Assembly: GCA_026419785.1 (NCBI GenBank)
Contig: JAODTK010005907.1
Location: 62,001-126,000 of the forward strand
Origin: Sclerodactyla briareus
Taxonomy: Eukaryota > Echinodermata > Holothuroidea > Dendrochirotida > Sclerodactylidae
DNA: 64,000 nucleotides
Direction of reading: 5' to 3'
Below are positions 44,201 through 55,500 of the stretch, piece by piece. Each line of letters starts with the position of its first letter. Positions within the stretch are counted from its first letter, which is position 1. The position numbers and the translations under genes were made by a program. Below the pieces are notes generated by a model, which saw only the letters and a program-made list of their open reading frames with translations, was not told where the DNA came from and made no database searches.

Positions 44201-45590
44201 ACAGAGTGTCTATCCGGCTGTTTCAGCCTTGAAATATAGAACTTGTGTCTGCAAATTTCTCAATTAAAGTGAAAAGTGTTCGTAAGAAATAGTACTAATA
44301 CGATATCACATGGGTACTGGGATATAGAATTATTGTTGGCGTGTCGTGGCAGATTGCCAATATGACAGTACTTCTTAATTGACCGAATGCACATTTCTTA
44401 ACGAGCTGCTAGGCTCACAGGAACCTGTTACACCAATAGGTCAACCAGATTGCAGCCGTTGCACTTGCCGCTTGGAGCCAGCAGGCGCGTCTCTAGACAT
44501 AGTCTTCAGGAAAGGGGGGGGGGGGGGCTTATAGGGGTTTGAAAAGACAGAATAGAATCTGTCTGAACTAAGTGAGTGGCAGGTTTTACATATATGTACA
44601 ACACTACCATGGAGGTCACTTAATAGACGGCAACCGTGCCCAACTCTGTATATGGAACCAAGGGGTGATGTGATTGACAGACCTAAACGATGACAATATC
44701 CCAAATTTTACCGTGGATTGACAACTCTCAAATACAACTAGGCCCAGATTCCTTACCAATACTACGATCCTTGACCAATTTCAGTCCTGATTTTCCTTAG
44801 TAATAAAAATTATGCACGCAGGACGTAAAGAACGCTGCTTCGTAACCACTAACACTATGCACCCTGTGTACGCACAGTACGGAAATGGGGTGAAGCGTGG
44901 TTGTCGACTTGGCAGTTGTCACTCACTCATGGGGGCACATGCCTGGAAGTCACCTCGCCTCGTCCACCCGCCGCTTCCAGTCACCAGGCCTTCTCCATCC
45001 CACCTAACTCCATGAGGTACCACGAGCTGCGCTAACCAAGAGCTCCGTCCTGGCAGGCGGCCCCAACCACCGGATCCCGTACAGACAGAATTCGAGTACA
45101 GGAGAGTCTGACGGAGGGCGCGCCTATGACCTGCCCAAAGAAGAGCAGATGCATATTACTGTACAAGCCGCCTATGTACTCGACCTTACGAGAATATGAG
45201 ACGGCATTTACTTTCATGACACTGTGGAGTAGGCGTAACCTGGTTATATCGCGAGAAAATGTGACCTGCGGGAAATTGGGTAGACCTAAGGGTGTGGAAG
45301 GAGGCAGGACGCTTTGTTAGTTCAATATGCCAATACGCATATCAGCATAAAAATATCAACACCCTCGGAGGGGGCTTGGAGGGGGCTTGAGCACATTTTT
45401 TTTTTTGGGGGGGGGGGGGCTTGGGCCTCCGAAGCCTGAGCACGAATGACGAATGCTGTTTCGAAAAATGAAAAGGGGTTTTCAGACTCGGAGGCGGATT
45501 CCCGCGAGTATATAAACATGAAAAGTGCAGAAATAAGCTACAATCGAATTGCAAAGAATAGAGACAAATTCCGTAGCGGCAAAATAGCCG
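44201..45590. other. Unassigned sequence
   Basis: No gene recognised. It has 'caggcgcgtctctagacata' with a G run at 44514-44527 (another start module of the GC-palindrome family) and a T/G run at about 45397-45419. Confidence 0.5.
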
Positions 45591-45597
45591 CCAAATA

Positions 45598-45720
45598 AAG
45601 GAAGTAACACCGAGTCGGCAAAATACCATGTGTGATAATGCGGTATTGATGCCGTATCATGGCAAATGAATTCTATGAAATGAATTCCTCATAAGGCAAT
45701 TTAACGTCTATATACATGTG
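45598..45720 (+). repeat. Unexpanded relative of the 20 bp minisatellite locus
   Basis: 'gagtcggcaaaat', 'atgtgtgataatgcggta', a single 'gccgtatcatggcaa', 'tgaattc', 'ctcataaggcaatttaacgt'. This aligns in order with both flanks of the array at 41430-42030 ('gagtaggcaaatt', 'atgtgttcgaattcggcg', then 26 units, then 'ttgattcaatggg' and 'gataaagcaatttacgtcc'). Confidence 0.7.
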
Positions 45721-45890
45721 TTGTTTATGTCCCTTATACTTCATCATACACTCCAATCCCTCCCTTTCATCTCTCGCCATACTGCGATAATTACACTCAA
45801 ACCGCATACCGTACCTGCACCTATCAATCATAGCATAGACTGTTTTGCTGTTATTCCTGAAGAAAAATGGACTCAAAGCAAACCGGAGTC

Positions 45891-45937
45891 ATTTATTTAT
45901 TTATTTTTTATTTATTTATTTATTTATTTATTTTTTA
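45891..45937 (+). repeat. (ATTT)n microsatellite
   Basis: About eleven 'attt' units with two T-rich interruptions. Confidence 0.95.
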
Positions 45938-46540
45938 GCTGCGGACAACATATTACAGGCATCCAGGTCTCTCAGTCCGTTAGTCATTGGTTCATTCGTT
46001 CTTTCGTCCATTCTGTTCGTTACATTCATTCCTAACTTCTAAACCGTAATGCGAGCAGGTTTAAACTTGGCGGGTGGGTGCAGCTCGCCAGTGGTCAGGG
46101 AGAGTGCCATGTTAGTTGAAGAACTGTGATTAGATGTTATTTAAATTCCATTAATTACCTCAATTAGTCTTCCACGGTCATTCCCATAGAGCTCTTGCTG
46201 AGATAATTGTGTTTACATGATACACAATCTCACACAATCTTGTGGGAAGATATGTCCATCACCGTTCTCAATATGTAGGTGTTGGCTGGGACTGTAGGCC
46301 CTGTTGGAACTACATCCATGGTGTAATGAATTGAGGCAATGGAGGATTTACAGCCTAGCAGGGGGTGTGCAAACAAAAATGGGGGGGCCCATTCAGCAGG
46401 TGTTGACTATCAAGCGGGCGCAGAATTGGCGCGCAACATAATGAAAGTCGTCAGATAGCAGGACAAAAACTTCCACTACCGTGACTTATGAATTAAAGCA
46501 CCACTTCAATTTTTTTATTCCGGGAAATATTCTCGACTTC
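45938..46540. other. Unassigned sequence
   Basis: No gene recognised. 'cagcctagcagggggtgtgc' near 46353 may be a decayed start module of the GC-palindrome family. Confidence 0.45.
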
Positions 46541-47400
46541 AGTTGATAGGCTTCTTGCTACAATTCACTTCTTTTCACCAAATGATTCAGATTGGATAGG
46601 CTTCTGGCGCATGGCTACCTCAATTCATTTTCTTTTACACCTCTTAGTTTATCCATCACAGAGAATTTACCAGGGGTTCCAATGATGGGTTCAGATGGCC
46701 AGAAATGTGTGAAATAAATCGTGTGACACTACTCACGTAGTGATCTACTAAGCTGCGCGACCCCACTGATTGCCGTGCTCAAATTTTCAAAGCAGAAACT
46801 TTAGTTGTAGAAATTTTCGAAATAGGTCTTCTCAAATGCCAAATAGTGATCCAGGGGCTATTTCATGGGAAAATTGAAGCGTTATTATGATTTTCTATTT
46901 TCTTACGATTTCAAGGCTAACCAAGCGAAGCGACACTGCCGCACAGCGGAGCAAATGTTTTGAATTAGCATTGTTGAATGCCAAATAATGATTTCCAAAT
47001 GGCCATTCTCAACTAATAAATTAAAAGTAGATGGCCATTTTCAATAATTAATGGAACGTTTAGGCCTACATAGTTTTCATAAATTTCTCCTTAGCCTCTC
47101 TATAGGTCTGTTCATGCGAATTGGGGCATATACAATCGCGCAGCGCATAATTGGCAGATTTGGTGTCCCCGACAGCGTAGCAAATCTATTAAAGTAAGGT
47201 CTCCATGCCAAATAGTGAGTGACAGATATCAATGTTTTATCTGATAGATAAATAAATGAATAGATAAACTTCACAAATAAAAAGGATGAAATTCACTTTA
47301 GCTGTGCTATGCAAAAAAAAAAAAATCCAACTGGGTGTTTCTTAACCGCCAAATGTTAAGGGCCAGATGGCCATTTTTATTTGCCTCAATCAAAAACCAC
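46541..47400 (+). repeat. Diverged short-period repeats
   Basis: 46541-46645 is a ~52 bp tandem pair ('gataggcttcttgctacaat' and 'gataggcttctggcgcatgg'). From 46835 onwards 'aatgccaaatagtgat' and 'agatggccattttcaa' recur at about 46838, 46978, 47030, 47207 and 47370. No coding region is seen. Confidence 0.6.
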
Positions 47401-47564
47401 ACATTGAAAGACAATCAAGTTAGTAGTTCATGCGATTTTAGATTTAGGTGAAGTGGGCAAGTGGCACCATGATTTGTCAAGCAGCGTGCACGAAATTGTA
47501 AAAGAAGGTATATTCGTGAAGCTAATGTTATAGTTGAGCAACAATTTCAACCAATATATGACAT

Positions 47565-47638
<74 letters not shown>

Positions 47639-47760
47639 TATATATATATATATATCTATATATATATATTTTATAATATATATATATATTATATATATAT
47701 AGATATATTTATGATATTTATATATATATATAAATCTATATATTATATAATATATATATA
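47565..47760. repeat. (TA)n array
   Basis: Nearly pure A/T dinucleotide repeat with small phase breaks. Confidence 0.95.
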
Positions 47761-47940
47761 GGTGTGAGGCACAATCTTATTTTAATAAAAGTGATTTTGA
47801 TTGTTTGATGATAGTGAATTTTGATTACATGCATCGACCATCGAGTTTCCAGCGGTTATGAAGATTCGTTAATAAATTCCTACCTTCTCTTATCTGAAAA
47901 CCGAACATACTTGTTCATAACTTGGATTCATGGTGTGCAT

Positions 47941-48000
47941 GGATTGCGTCGTCTGCGGCGGCCTGATTTGGCCCGGGGACCGCCATTTGGGAACCCCCTG
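47941..48000 (-). mobile_element. Possible hAT-type transposon terminus
   Basis: The reverse strand starting at 48000 reads 'cagggggttcccaaatggcg', then 'gtccccgggccaaatc', then 'aggccgccg'. Many animal hAT elements begin with CAGGGGTTC/TCCAAA followed by GGCCCG-rich sequence. The expected eight-base target duplication ('agagactg' at 48001-48008) was not found at a second end, so this is a single, possibly truncated, terminus. Confidence 0.4.
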
Positions 48001-48008
48001 AGAGACTG

Positions 48009-49383
48009 TTTGTGTATGTTGGAACATATTTCCCAGAATAGAGCAAAAACAACTTGAATTCAGGGGACCAGCTGTAATTTACGCAATTTTCTCGGCCGGT
48101 AGAATCTTGAGCGTAATGCCTCAGGTTGGCGTGGGTGGCGCTATGAATGTTGAATATCAAATATCGAACGCGAAACTATAGGACATACATATTCGGAGGC
48201 AATGACATTACTTATCTCGTATATATGTTTAAGTTGAGGTGTGTGGGGTGATCAAAGAACAAAACGACTTTATAGTATACTTTTCGATTTTGAGAAACCT
48301 TTTCAATTTAAATTATGACAACATTTTAGGACACCTCGACACAAAGGTTTGGGGGCCGGCCACGGCCGGGCCACAATAAGCACGATGCATGTGAAATTAC
48401 AGGCAGTTCCAGATGTGTTCTCACTGTGCACTGCTACAGGCCAAGGAACGGAGTTGTACTGGGTACACAAAGTTTTGTTTCGACTTGCGCTGTTTTCCTC
48501 CTGAAAATACAGAAACTCGCAGGCCTTAACACGCCCTGCGGGCGTGTCTCGTTTTGTCTATCCACATTTCTGACTTGGGAGGCCACGTTTCCCCTTTTAA
48601 ATCAGATAAGACTATGAGTCGAAGTCGGAACAGTAATGGAGTGGGATGGGTACCATGCAAGTTCATTACACAAGGGTAGGCGACTGTGTAAATGACGACT
48701 GCACAGGTATAAGAGTACGACTGGCGTCATAGTTATTAGGGTAATGAGGGCTAGTAGATAGTAAATCCTCGAATTGAATCAGGTCAAACGAAAATTGAAA
48801 CTTTCCGTTAAAGTATAACAGCCAAACATTGGAAATTCGCATGTAGATCCCTCCAAACTGAGTACTACAGTTGACAACAAACTGACAATCAGGCAATTAC
48901 GGAAGAATCGAGGTATTTTGGACAGCTTCTATAGCGGATGAGCACATAGCGCCACCACTTGATCCCATGTTCGTAACGTCCAATGGAACCTGTCGGATTA
49001 CTGAATGAGATGTCGATTTCTTAATGTGCACAAATACTCGACACAAATTATGGAGACCCTTATAACGGCAGTTAGGCGGAAGTGCAGTTCAGTTAATACG
49101 ACCATGGTGCTGTGTTTTTAGCTCATGATAAGAATGTGGGTCACTTCACAGCAGGAAATGGCGAGCGGCGAGCACGGGGCGGCGAGAACACAAGGGGAGC
49201 GTGGTTCGCCCTTGCACTACAGCCATAAAGGCCAATGGTTATGTGAATATGACTTAAACTTCAGTACTTTCATTTTATTATTGCACAATGGCAACCAAAC
49301 CCCTCAGTTTTTTTGGGAAATCAGAGTGGGCTGATGAGGCACAATCAGCTGGTGAGATAATAATACTATATGTGATAATGATA
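48009..49383. other. Unassigned sequence
   Basis: No gene recognised. A GC-rich patch at about 48346-48376 ('gggggccggccacggccggg') and an eight-base hairpin ACACGCCC/GGGCGTGT near 48529-48547 are the only structured pieces. Confidence 0.5.
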
Positions 49384-49393
49384 GATGATGATG

Positions 49394-49424
<31 letters not shown>

Positions 49425-49494
49425 AATAATAATAATAATAATGATAAAATAATTAATAATATAATAAGGAACTAATAATAATAATAATAATAAT
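49384..49494 (+). repeat. (AAT)n microsatellite, interrupted
   Basis: Trinucleotide 'ata/aat' units with several interruptions. Reverse-strand frames encode long runs of I or L and are artefacts. Confidence 0.95.
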
Positions 49495-50234
49495 GAGGCC
49501 ACACCATGCTTCGCAATTGCAAATGTCAAATAGCAGAAGAATCATTTTCCAGAAACCAAAATGGCTGCCGGATGGGGTCGTATGAGGCGAAAACCACGTT
49601 GGTCTCAAAATGATCGCCATGTTCGAAAACGCGCCAATGAGTGAAAAAGTCAAGTTCGCCAAAGAAAAAGAATAATAATATGAAAAGAATAATCAAGGTA
49701 GGCGCCATCACGAAATGCTGGGAAAATGGTCACAGTAGTATTTTGTTCTAGTTGTGGGAACGGTGAGAACGGAGGGGGGGGGGGGGGATAACCGCAGGAT
49801 TTCCAGCAATGTGAAGTCAACGTAAACATGTGTTTTCTGAAAACCCTGTAACAAAAAAAAAGATGAGACCCTGAAGACTGACAATTGCATGTGTTCGCAA
49901 GATGTCAAAAAATATTGTCATTCATTTCTAAGTGTATACCTATTTTCGTCTTTTTGCTATCACGACGGGAAAATGCAGTATTTACTGTGTAGAAGCTATG
50001 GGCGCTTTTACATCGGTTCCCCCATGATGTCATAGAGTCCTCAAACCCTTCCAGAGTGAATTGAAAAAGGTCGAGAACTCGTTGCTAGAACATCCACATT
50101 TGGGGTGTGGGATTGTACTTCTTTCACCTGTCCCGGCTAGTTCAAATCCATCGAAATCCGTTACATGACCGTTGGCTTTTATTATTTGACGTTTCACTGG
50201 TATGTCAACACTGCCTAGTTAGATCCGTGACGAG
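49495..50234. other. Unassigned sequence
   Basis: No gene recognised. A G run lies at about 49773-49787. Confidence 0.5.
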
Positions 50235-50399
50235 TCAACTACCCCCAGACAACTACCCCGGACAACTACTCTCTGGACAAATACCACCCGGATAATTCCC
50301 AACCGGACAGTTACCTCCAGGACAAAATACCCCCGAGGTCAAACACCCCATGGATAACTACCCCCGGGACAACCACTCCCCGACGAATAACCCCGGGCA
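50235..50399 (+). repeat. ~15 bp degenerate minisatellite
   Basis: About eleven imperfect units of 'ggacaactacccccc' type ('gacaactaccccg', 'ggacaactactctct', 'ggacaaataccaccc', 'ggataattcccaacc', 'ggacagttacctcca'). Confidence 0.85.
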
Positions 50400-51294
50400 C
50401 CCAGATAGCTCAGAACTCTCTGATGTCTGATCAGGGTAACGAAATCGTTTATGGAACTGAAATTCACATTGTCTGCAGACATTCGACGCTGCGAGGAAGT
50501 CACCGTGAACGGCCGACGCCGCGCGACTGTGATGATCAATATTGTATGTGTGTCCGTACCAGCCGGTGACCAACAAATCATTTTTGCACATTTCTTCTCC
50601 CCTGTCGCATTCTCACTACTAATTACGACAATTTCCTTATATCATAATCAGTGAATGAATTTATCGCTAAGATTTGCTGTTTTTACTGAGGCGTGTCCTT
50701 ACCTCTACTAGTCAAAATAAGTGCACTATTGTAATTGAAGATGTCTTATATATTTAATTGGTGTTGAATTTGAGCTGCTTTCATGTGAAAGAAAATGTTG
50801 GAGAAGAGCATTACCTCCAGTTTTAGTTATCCTCACTATTAAGAGAGTGGTTCTATCCACATCAGCCAAGGAGTTCTTCGATCGCACCCGATCAAAAATG
50901 TGGATAGAGCATTGTTCCGTTCAAACTTCAAGTATATTTAAATGAAAACCTGCCTCATTCCTGATCAATGATATACCTTCCAGTGGTGAGTGAGCGACTC
51001 ACAATCCTCGGATGACTTTCCTCAAAATGAAAAGTTTTCATAACATAATGAGAATATTCGATTTTTTCTGAATGGTGGGTACTGCTTTAAAAGCACCAGA
51101 AGTGCCATTTAACCAGAAGTGCCATTTCCTGCAATTTAAGGGATTGTTATACTCCTCCAATGATCCTTGACCGTCTGTGACCATTAACTGGTTGCTCTGA
51201 ACAAATGTGTGGTTGTATGAACAGAAAAATCTGTGACCTATATGAACAACAAATTTAAACTTAATCCATGAATGCATTGTTCAGATATTGTTCT
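50400..51294. other. Unassigned sequence
   Basis: No gene recognised. A short direct repeat, 'accagaagtgccattt', occurs twice at about 51098 and 51113. Confidence 0.5.
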
Positions 51295-51650
51295 GTATGA
51301 CCTCACACCAAAACACAAAAAAGGGATCGTCCTTTTCAAATCTACAACCCACATACCTAATTCGAATTTGGTACATGTTTTTCCTTTAGATATCCGGTAA
51401 CAACCGGGTCGTCCTTCCATGACCTTGGTCGACCATAACCTTACGCCCAAAACGATAGTGTTCATCCTCGCCGTATGTACAACCCACTTTCCAGAGTCGA
51501 TGCATGCTTGTATTCTTTAGATATCGTGCTGACAAGCATTTCAATATTTTGCCCTCTCCGTGACCATCAATGACCTTGACTTCACGCCAAAAACAATAGG
51601 GTCAATACGCACCATAAAACCCACCTACTTAGGTGAACTCATGCATATCA
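51295..51650 (+). repeat. 138 bp tandem repeat, about 2.5 units
   Basis: Landmarks 'caccaaaacacaaaaaaggg' (51307), 'cgcccaaaacgatagtgttc' (51445) and 'cgccaaaaacaatagggtca' (51583) are 138 bp apart. 'acaacccac' and 'tagatatc' also recur at matching places. This type of GACCTT-containing repeat is common in marine invertebrates. Confidence 0.82.
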
Positions 51651-51960
51651 AATATGGAAGGCCCCCATCTCCCCCAGTCAGAAATTCCTGACTGCGCCAC
51701 TGGCTTCGCTATCTGGCTAAATGAACGCAAATTACACACCTCCGAGTAAAATTGTCGTTCATTTGAAAATTAGGGTAATGGGCATGAATTAGTAGGGTGC
51801 ACGTGGTGAAGATGCATGGGGACATTGCAAGTTGGTTATTATGTTTCTTGTATCGCATATGAGCTTGATATTTATTAGGCTACCTTTACCATTTTCTAGA
51901 AACACTTTCCACGTTAATTGAGAAATTGCAGACATGATGAGGTCCATATGGTACATGCAG
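51651..51960. other. Unassigned sequence
   Basis: No gene recognised. Its left end, 'ggcccccatctcccccagtc' followed by 'ctgcgccactgg', may be a decayed reverse start module of the GC-palindrome family. Confidence 0.45.
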
Positions 51961-51969
51961 GATAGATTT

Positions 51970-52100
51970 TCGGGAAGCGCCGTTTCCGGCCATCTGGAGA
52001 GTTTGTGAAGCTGAACATTGTCTCTTACCCTCGGCGCCGACCTATGGTGGCGCTCTGTTTAGCTAGTCCTCTACCAAAACCCTGGCACCGCCCCTAGGTG
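51970..52100 (-). repeat. Dispersed GC-palindrome element, reverse
   Basis: Forward-strand order 'gaagcgccgtttccggccat', 'ctcggcgccgacctatggtg', 'gcgctctgtttagctagtcc', 'aaccctggcaccgccccta' is the complete family in reverse. Confidence 0.75.
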
Positions 52101-52266
52101 GCACTGATCACAGATTTCACCATAATGCATCAAGTTCACCTTTGAGAACTCACGCACCCGCGAGACAACAATTGGAAATAGGAAACAGAACGGGATATCG
52201 AAAACTAATGTTACATATCGGCAAAAGTCAATTAAAGCAATTACAAAGAAACGGAACTACACATCA

Positions 52267-52303
52267 CAACAAGTGCAACAAGTGCAACAAGTGCAACAAG
52301 TGC
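52267..52303 (+). repeat. (CAACAAGTG)n short tandem repeat
   Basis: Four units of nine bases. The open frame through it encodes 'NKCNKCNKCNKC' by repetition. Confidence 0.9.
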
Positions 52304-54717
52304 GAGTGCATCATATGCCGAGTTCGGTCCTACTCTGGTGTGGAACAATATCGACGACGTTCAGGCTTCCGGACTACGTTCTCACGTAAATACCATGCCA
52401 TGATGTAGACGTGTTGAAAGTTGTGCGGTGGGGGGAGGGGAAGATGGTCCATACTTTTTCCCCTGGTAACTGATTTGGACTCCGCCTTCACAGTGCACAC
52501 CCCGTACCCTCTCAAACCATTGACTGTGCCTGACAAAGTGTGGTAGATGCTCTTCGCTCTCGATCACAAATAAGTTGGAAGGTACATATATGCAATAGCA
52601 TATAGGCCTTATATGCTATAACATACTAGTAAAAAACGCATGGTATTGCCATTTCTGACAATCAAGAACTGGTCGTTCGGTTAAAAAGGTTCCTCGAGCT
52701 CCGCGACAACCGATGGTGACGCTACCGTAGTGTCAATGTTTATCATATTGCCCACCAGATCGATTGATTGGTCGGTTGATAAGTGGGTTGACCCGTGGCG
52801 CCACCGCTGACCAAGGGTACAAGAAGTCTATCCTCCCCATTTAGACGCGGTCTGGATACGCCATGGGGCTAACCGTCCATATGTAACATGTCTGGGTGAT
52901 ATTTGACCCCCTGACCCAGAAATGTAACCATGAAACCATTCGTTCGCATCGCCCAATTACCTGAATACCTTCCGAAAAAACGGGATAACTTTAGCTATAT
53001 GCAATTTGCTTGGAGACAACCTGTATAGACAGAAACATCACCGATGTGAGTTGAGTTAATGGATTAGTACTGAACGGGAGCACTTGTTAATGATATGGCC
53101 AGAAGTCGTTTAATCGGCTGCTTGTCAGGTTCCATGCTTGCTGTAGTAACTTACGATATCCCGCCTCAGACACAATTAGAGAAAGGAACATAGAACTGTT
53201 ATTTATGCCGATGCTCTGGCGAGGAATCACGAGCGTCGTTTCGCATAATGGTATCAAGAAACGGACTAATATTGACGAAATATAGTTATTAACTTCGGCA
53301 ATATCAAATTCTGCGCTGACGTCGATGTTGTCTTCTAGAGAGGAACAGGGTATGCAGCTTCTTACTCTTGGTATGTAGAACATTAGTGGAGTAGCGACTG
53401 TGTCTAGGAGTTGCAGGTCCTATTTGAAAGACTTGGAATCGCTTCAGGCGGGGGGCAGGGGTCATGCCATGAATTTCTACACTTGAAAGATCCTTGACAG
53501 CACAAACGTAAGGTACTGCTGAATAGCGAGAGCAGGAGTGATCGAATCACTGAGCCGAGAGAAAATGCCATTGGGAGCAGTCGCTTAGAACACCAATACG
53601 TTTGTTTTAAAGTCGGCAAAATGCCAGGCTTGCGATAAACAGAGGTTATTTTGTGGAGAATGGAAAACTATCCATAGGTCCAAACCCCATTTCAATATTG
53701 TGTTCCTATGTGGAGTTATTGACCTTCAAAGTTTGGGCCATTGAGCCGAGAAATTGGGGAGATTCCCAATTGCGCAATAACGCATGACGTCACACATGGG
53801 CAACACAGGAAATTATGTTATGTATTTGATTGTTTCATTTTGTTGAATAAGTCAACATTTAGCAGAAGTTCTGTTGTCTTTCTCTCACCAAAGTAACCAT
53901 CAACACATAGCAACCCCTATAGCAATCCTCTCCCATGGACTGAATGCTTTTCGAAGTGAAATTAATGTTTGAATTTCAATAGACAACACAGAATGTTTGC
54001 AGGGTTGTGCAAGTATAACATCATTTTTATTGCATGAATGGTATGCCTTTCGATCTTGCGCAATACACATGCTTCACGATACACGAACTCCAAATGACAA
54101 GCTCGTAACGGAAAGTCCTATGAACTTCCCGTTTGAACTGACGCATCAGTGTGTTATCCAGCGATTGAATAGCCCTATGTATCATCATCCTGCAGTTGTC
54201 CCTTAAAGGATAACTGATCGTCAATATAAAAAACCAGTACTTGAACAATGAGTCCTACTCATATGAATACTGGTATCATTCGAGGCAAAATACTCAGACC
54301 AGGTATGAGTATAACATGGTAGTTCGGGTGGACAAATTGAACATTGTGTCCCCGTGATTCAAATTCTCTTTTGGGTGATTGGGTCATCTCCGGCGGATGC
54401 ATGACTCCGAGGGGAGTATGTAATAAACACATCTGCTACACACTTCACATTTAATGACGTCAATTTTTCGACGCGGAAGGGTCTTCGGCTATCACCCCTT
54501 CTACATCCTGATGTCTTTGGAATCCAGGGCCTGTAAGTAAATAGGCTTGTATTCAGGTAAATCAATATGCATACAATCATTTTGTTGGTCAATGCCGTGA
54601 TTGACTGTTAAAGAAAATGTGACAGTGATCGCGAGGCGTCACGTTTCTGCGCGCTCGCAGTATTCATGGATCTGACGCAATTAGTGTACACAGAATCGTG
54701 GCTGCATCCGACGCCCA
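52304..54717. other. Unassigned sequence
   Basis: No gene or repeat family recognised. Reverse-strand frames at 53087-53383 (98 codons) and 53404-53619 have no recognisable motif. A possible decayed GC-palindrome copy lies near 52690-52735 ('gagctccgcgacaaccgatg'). Confidence 0.45.
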
Positions 54718-55008
54718 ATGTTTATAATTAGCTCGCTTTATTCCGTTGAGTGCGTTGCCGTTTTTAGACCATCACATGATGGTAATTGGGAGAAAACATT
54801 GTTTCACAACGAGGACATGCAAACAATGTTGGCAAGGATAAACAACTGCAGTGGAGCAAAATCGGAAGTGCCAGCACCGCAACAGAACGACAGTAGAGTG
54901 CCAACCCGCAAAGAAAGAATGAAGAAAGGACGAGCAAGTAGTTTCAGGACTGCAATCAGACATGACAGATTGATGAAATTAAAATGGATCGCAAAACGCC
55001 AGGAATGA
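54718..55008 (+). other. Open frame of unknown nature
   Basis: A 96-codon frame starting at ATG, with a hydrophobic N-terminus (MFIISSLYSVECVAVF) and a basic C-terminal half rich in R and K (RKERMKKGR, then KLKWIAKRQE). I recognise no family. It has no visible promoter, no splice signals I trust and no partner copy in the window. It may be a chance frame or the end of a decayed element. Confidence 0.15.
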
Positions 55009-55316
55009 TGTCGTGAGCTTACGATTGTAACTCATTCAAGTTGGCCGACGGCGGCCATATTGGATTCTTGGCCACTCACGACTTCCGCCCACCACTTTGG
55101 CGAGAGGACCCCGCTTATTTTTATTTAACCTTCGAGGAGGTCAAAACAGATCGAGAAGCTAACTTCCGATAGCCACGATCACGGGCGTACCAGGATGACC
55201 CAATAGTCATTATGTAAGAATCAAACCAAGTTTTCAACCGACAAGAACACTGCGAGCTTCATAAAATAAAATAAAAAAGCTTAGTTACAAAATTGCTCTA
55301 TGTACAATGACATTAT

Positions 55317-55500
55317 ATCAACACCCAGGAGTCTGAAGTCGGATATTCCATTAACATATAATAGTGACGATATACCGAGACGATGTGAATTGCCCATGCG
55401 CGGTTTTCCGTTAGTGGACGAATCATGCATAACACGCCGCCGTCGCTTGTTCGCTAGTTGTTACCAGGGACGACATGCCCCTTAATGCTGCAGGGAAGAA
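55317..55500 (+). repeat. Dispersed repeat shared with 38338-38600
   Basis: 'caacacccag', 'tattccattaacatat', 'agtgacgatataccg', 'gaattgcccatgcgcgg', 'ttttccgttagtgg', 'cttgttcgctagttg', 'taccagggacgacatgcccc'. About 70% alike by eye. It lacks the internal 52 bp duplication of the other copy. Confidence 0.75.

Noticed and set aside
48346..48376. GC-rich patch as the second end of the candidate hAT element
   Set aside because: It lacks the CAGGGG start, has no matching target duplication and lies on the wrong side of the terminus at 48000.
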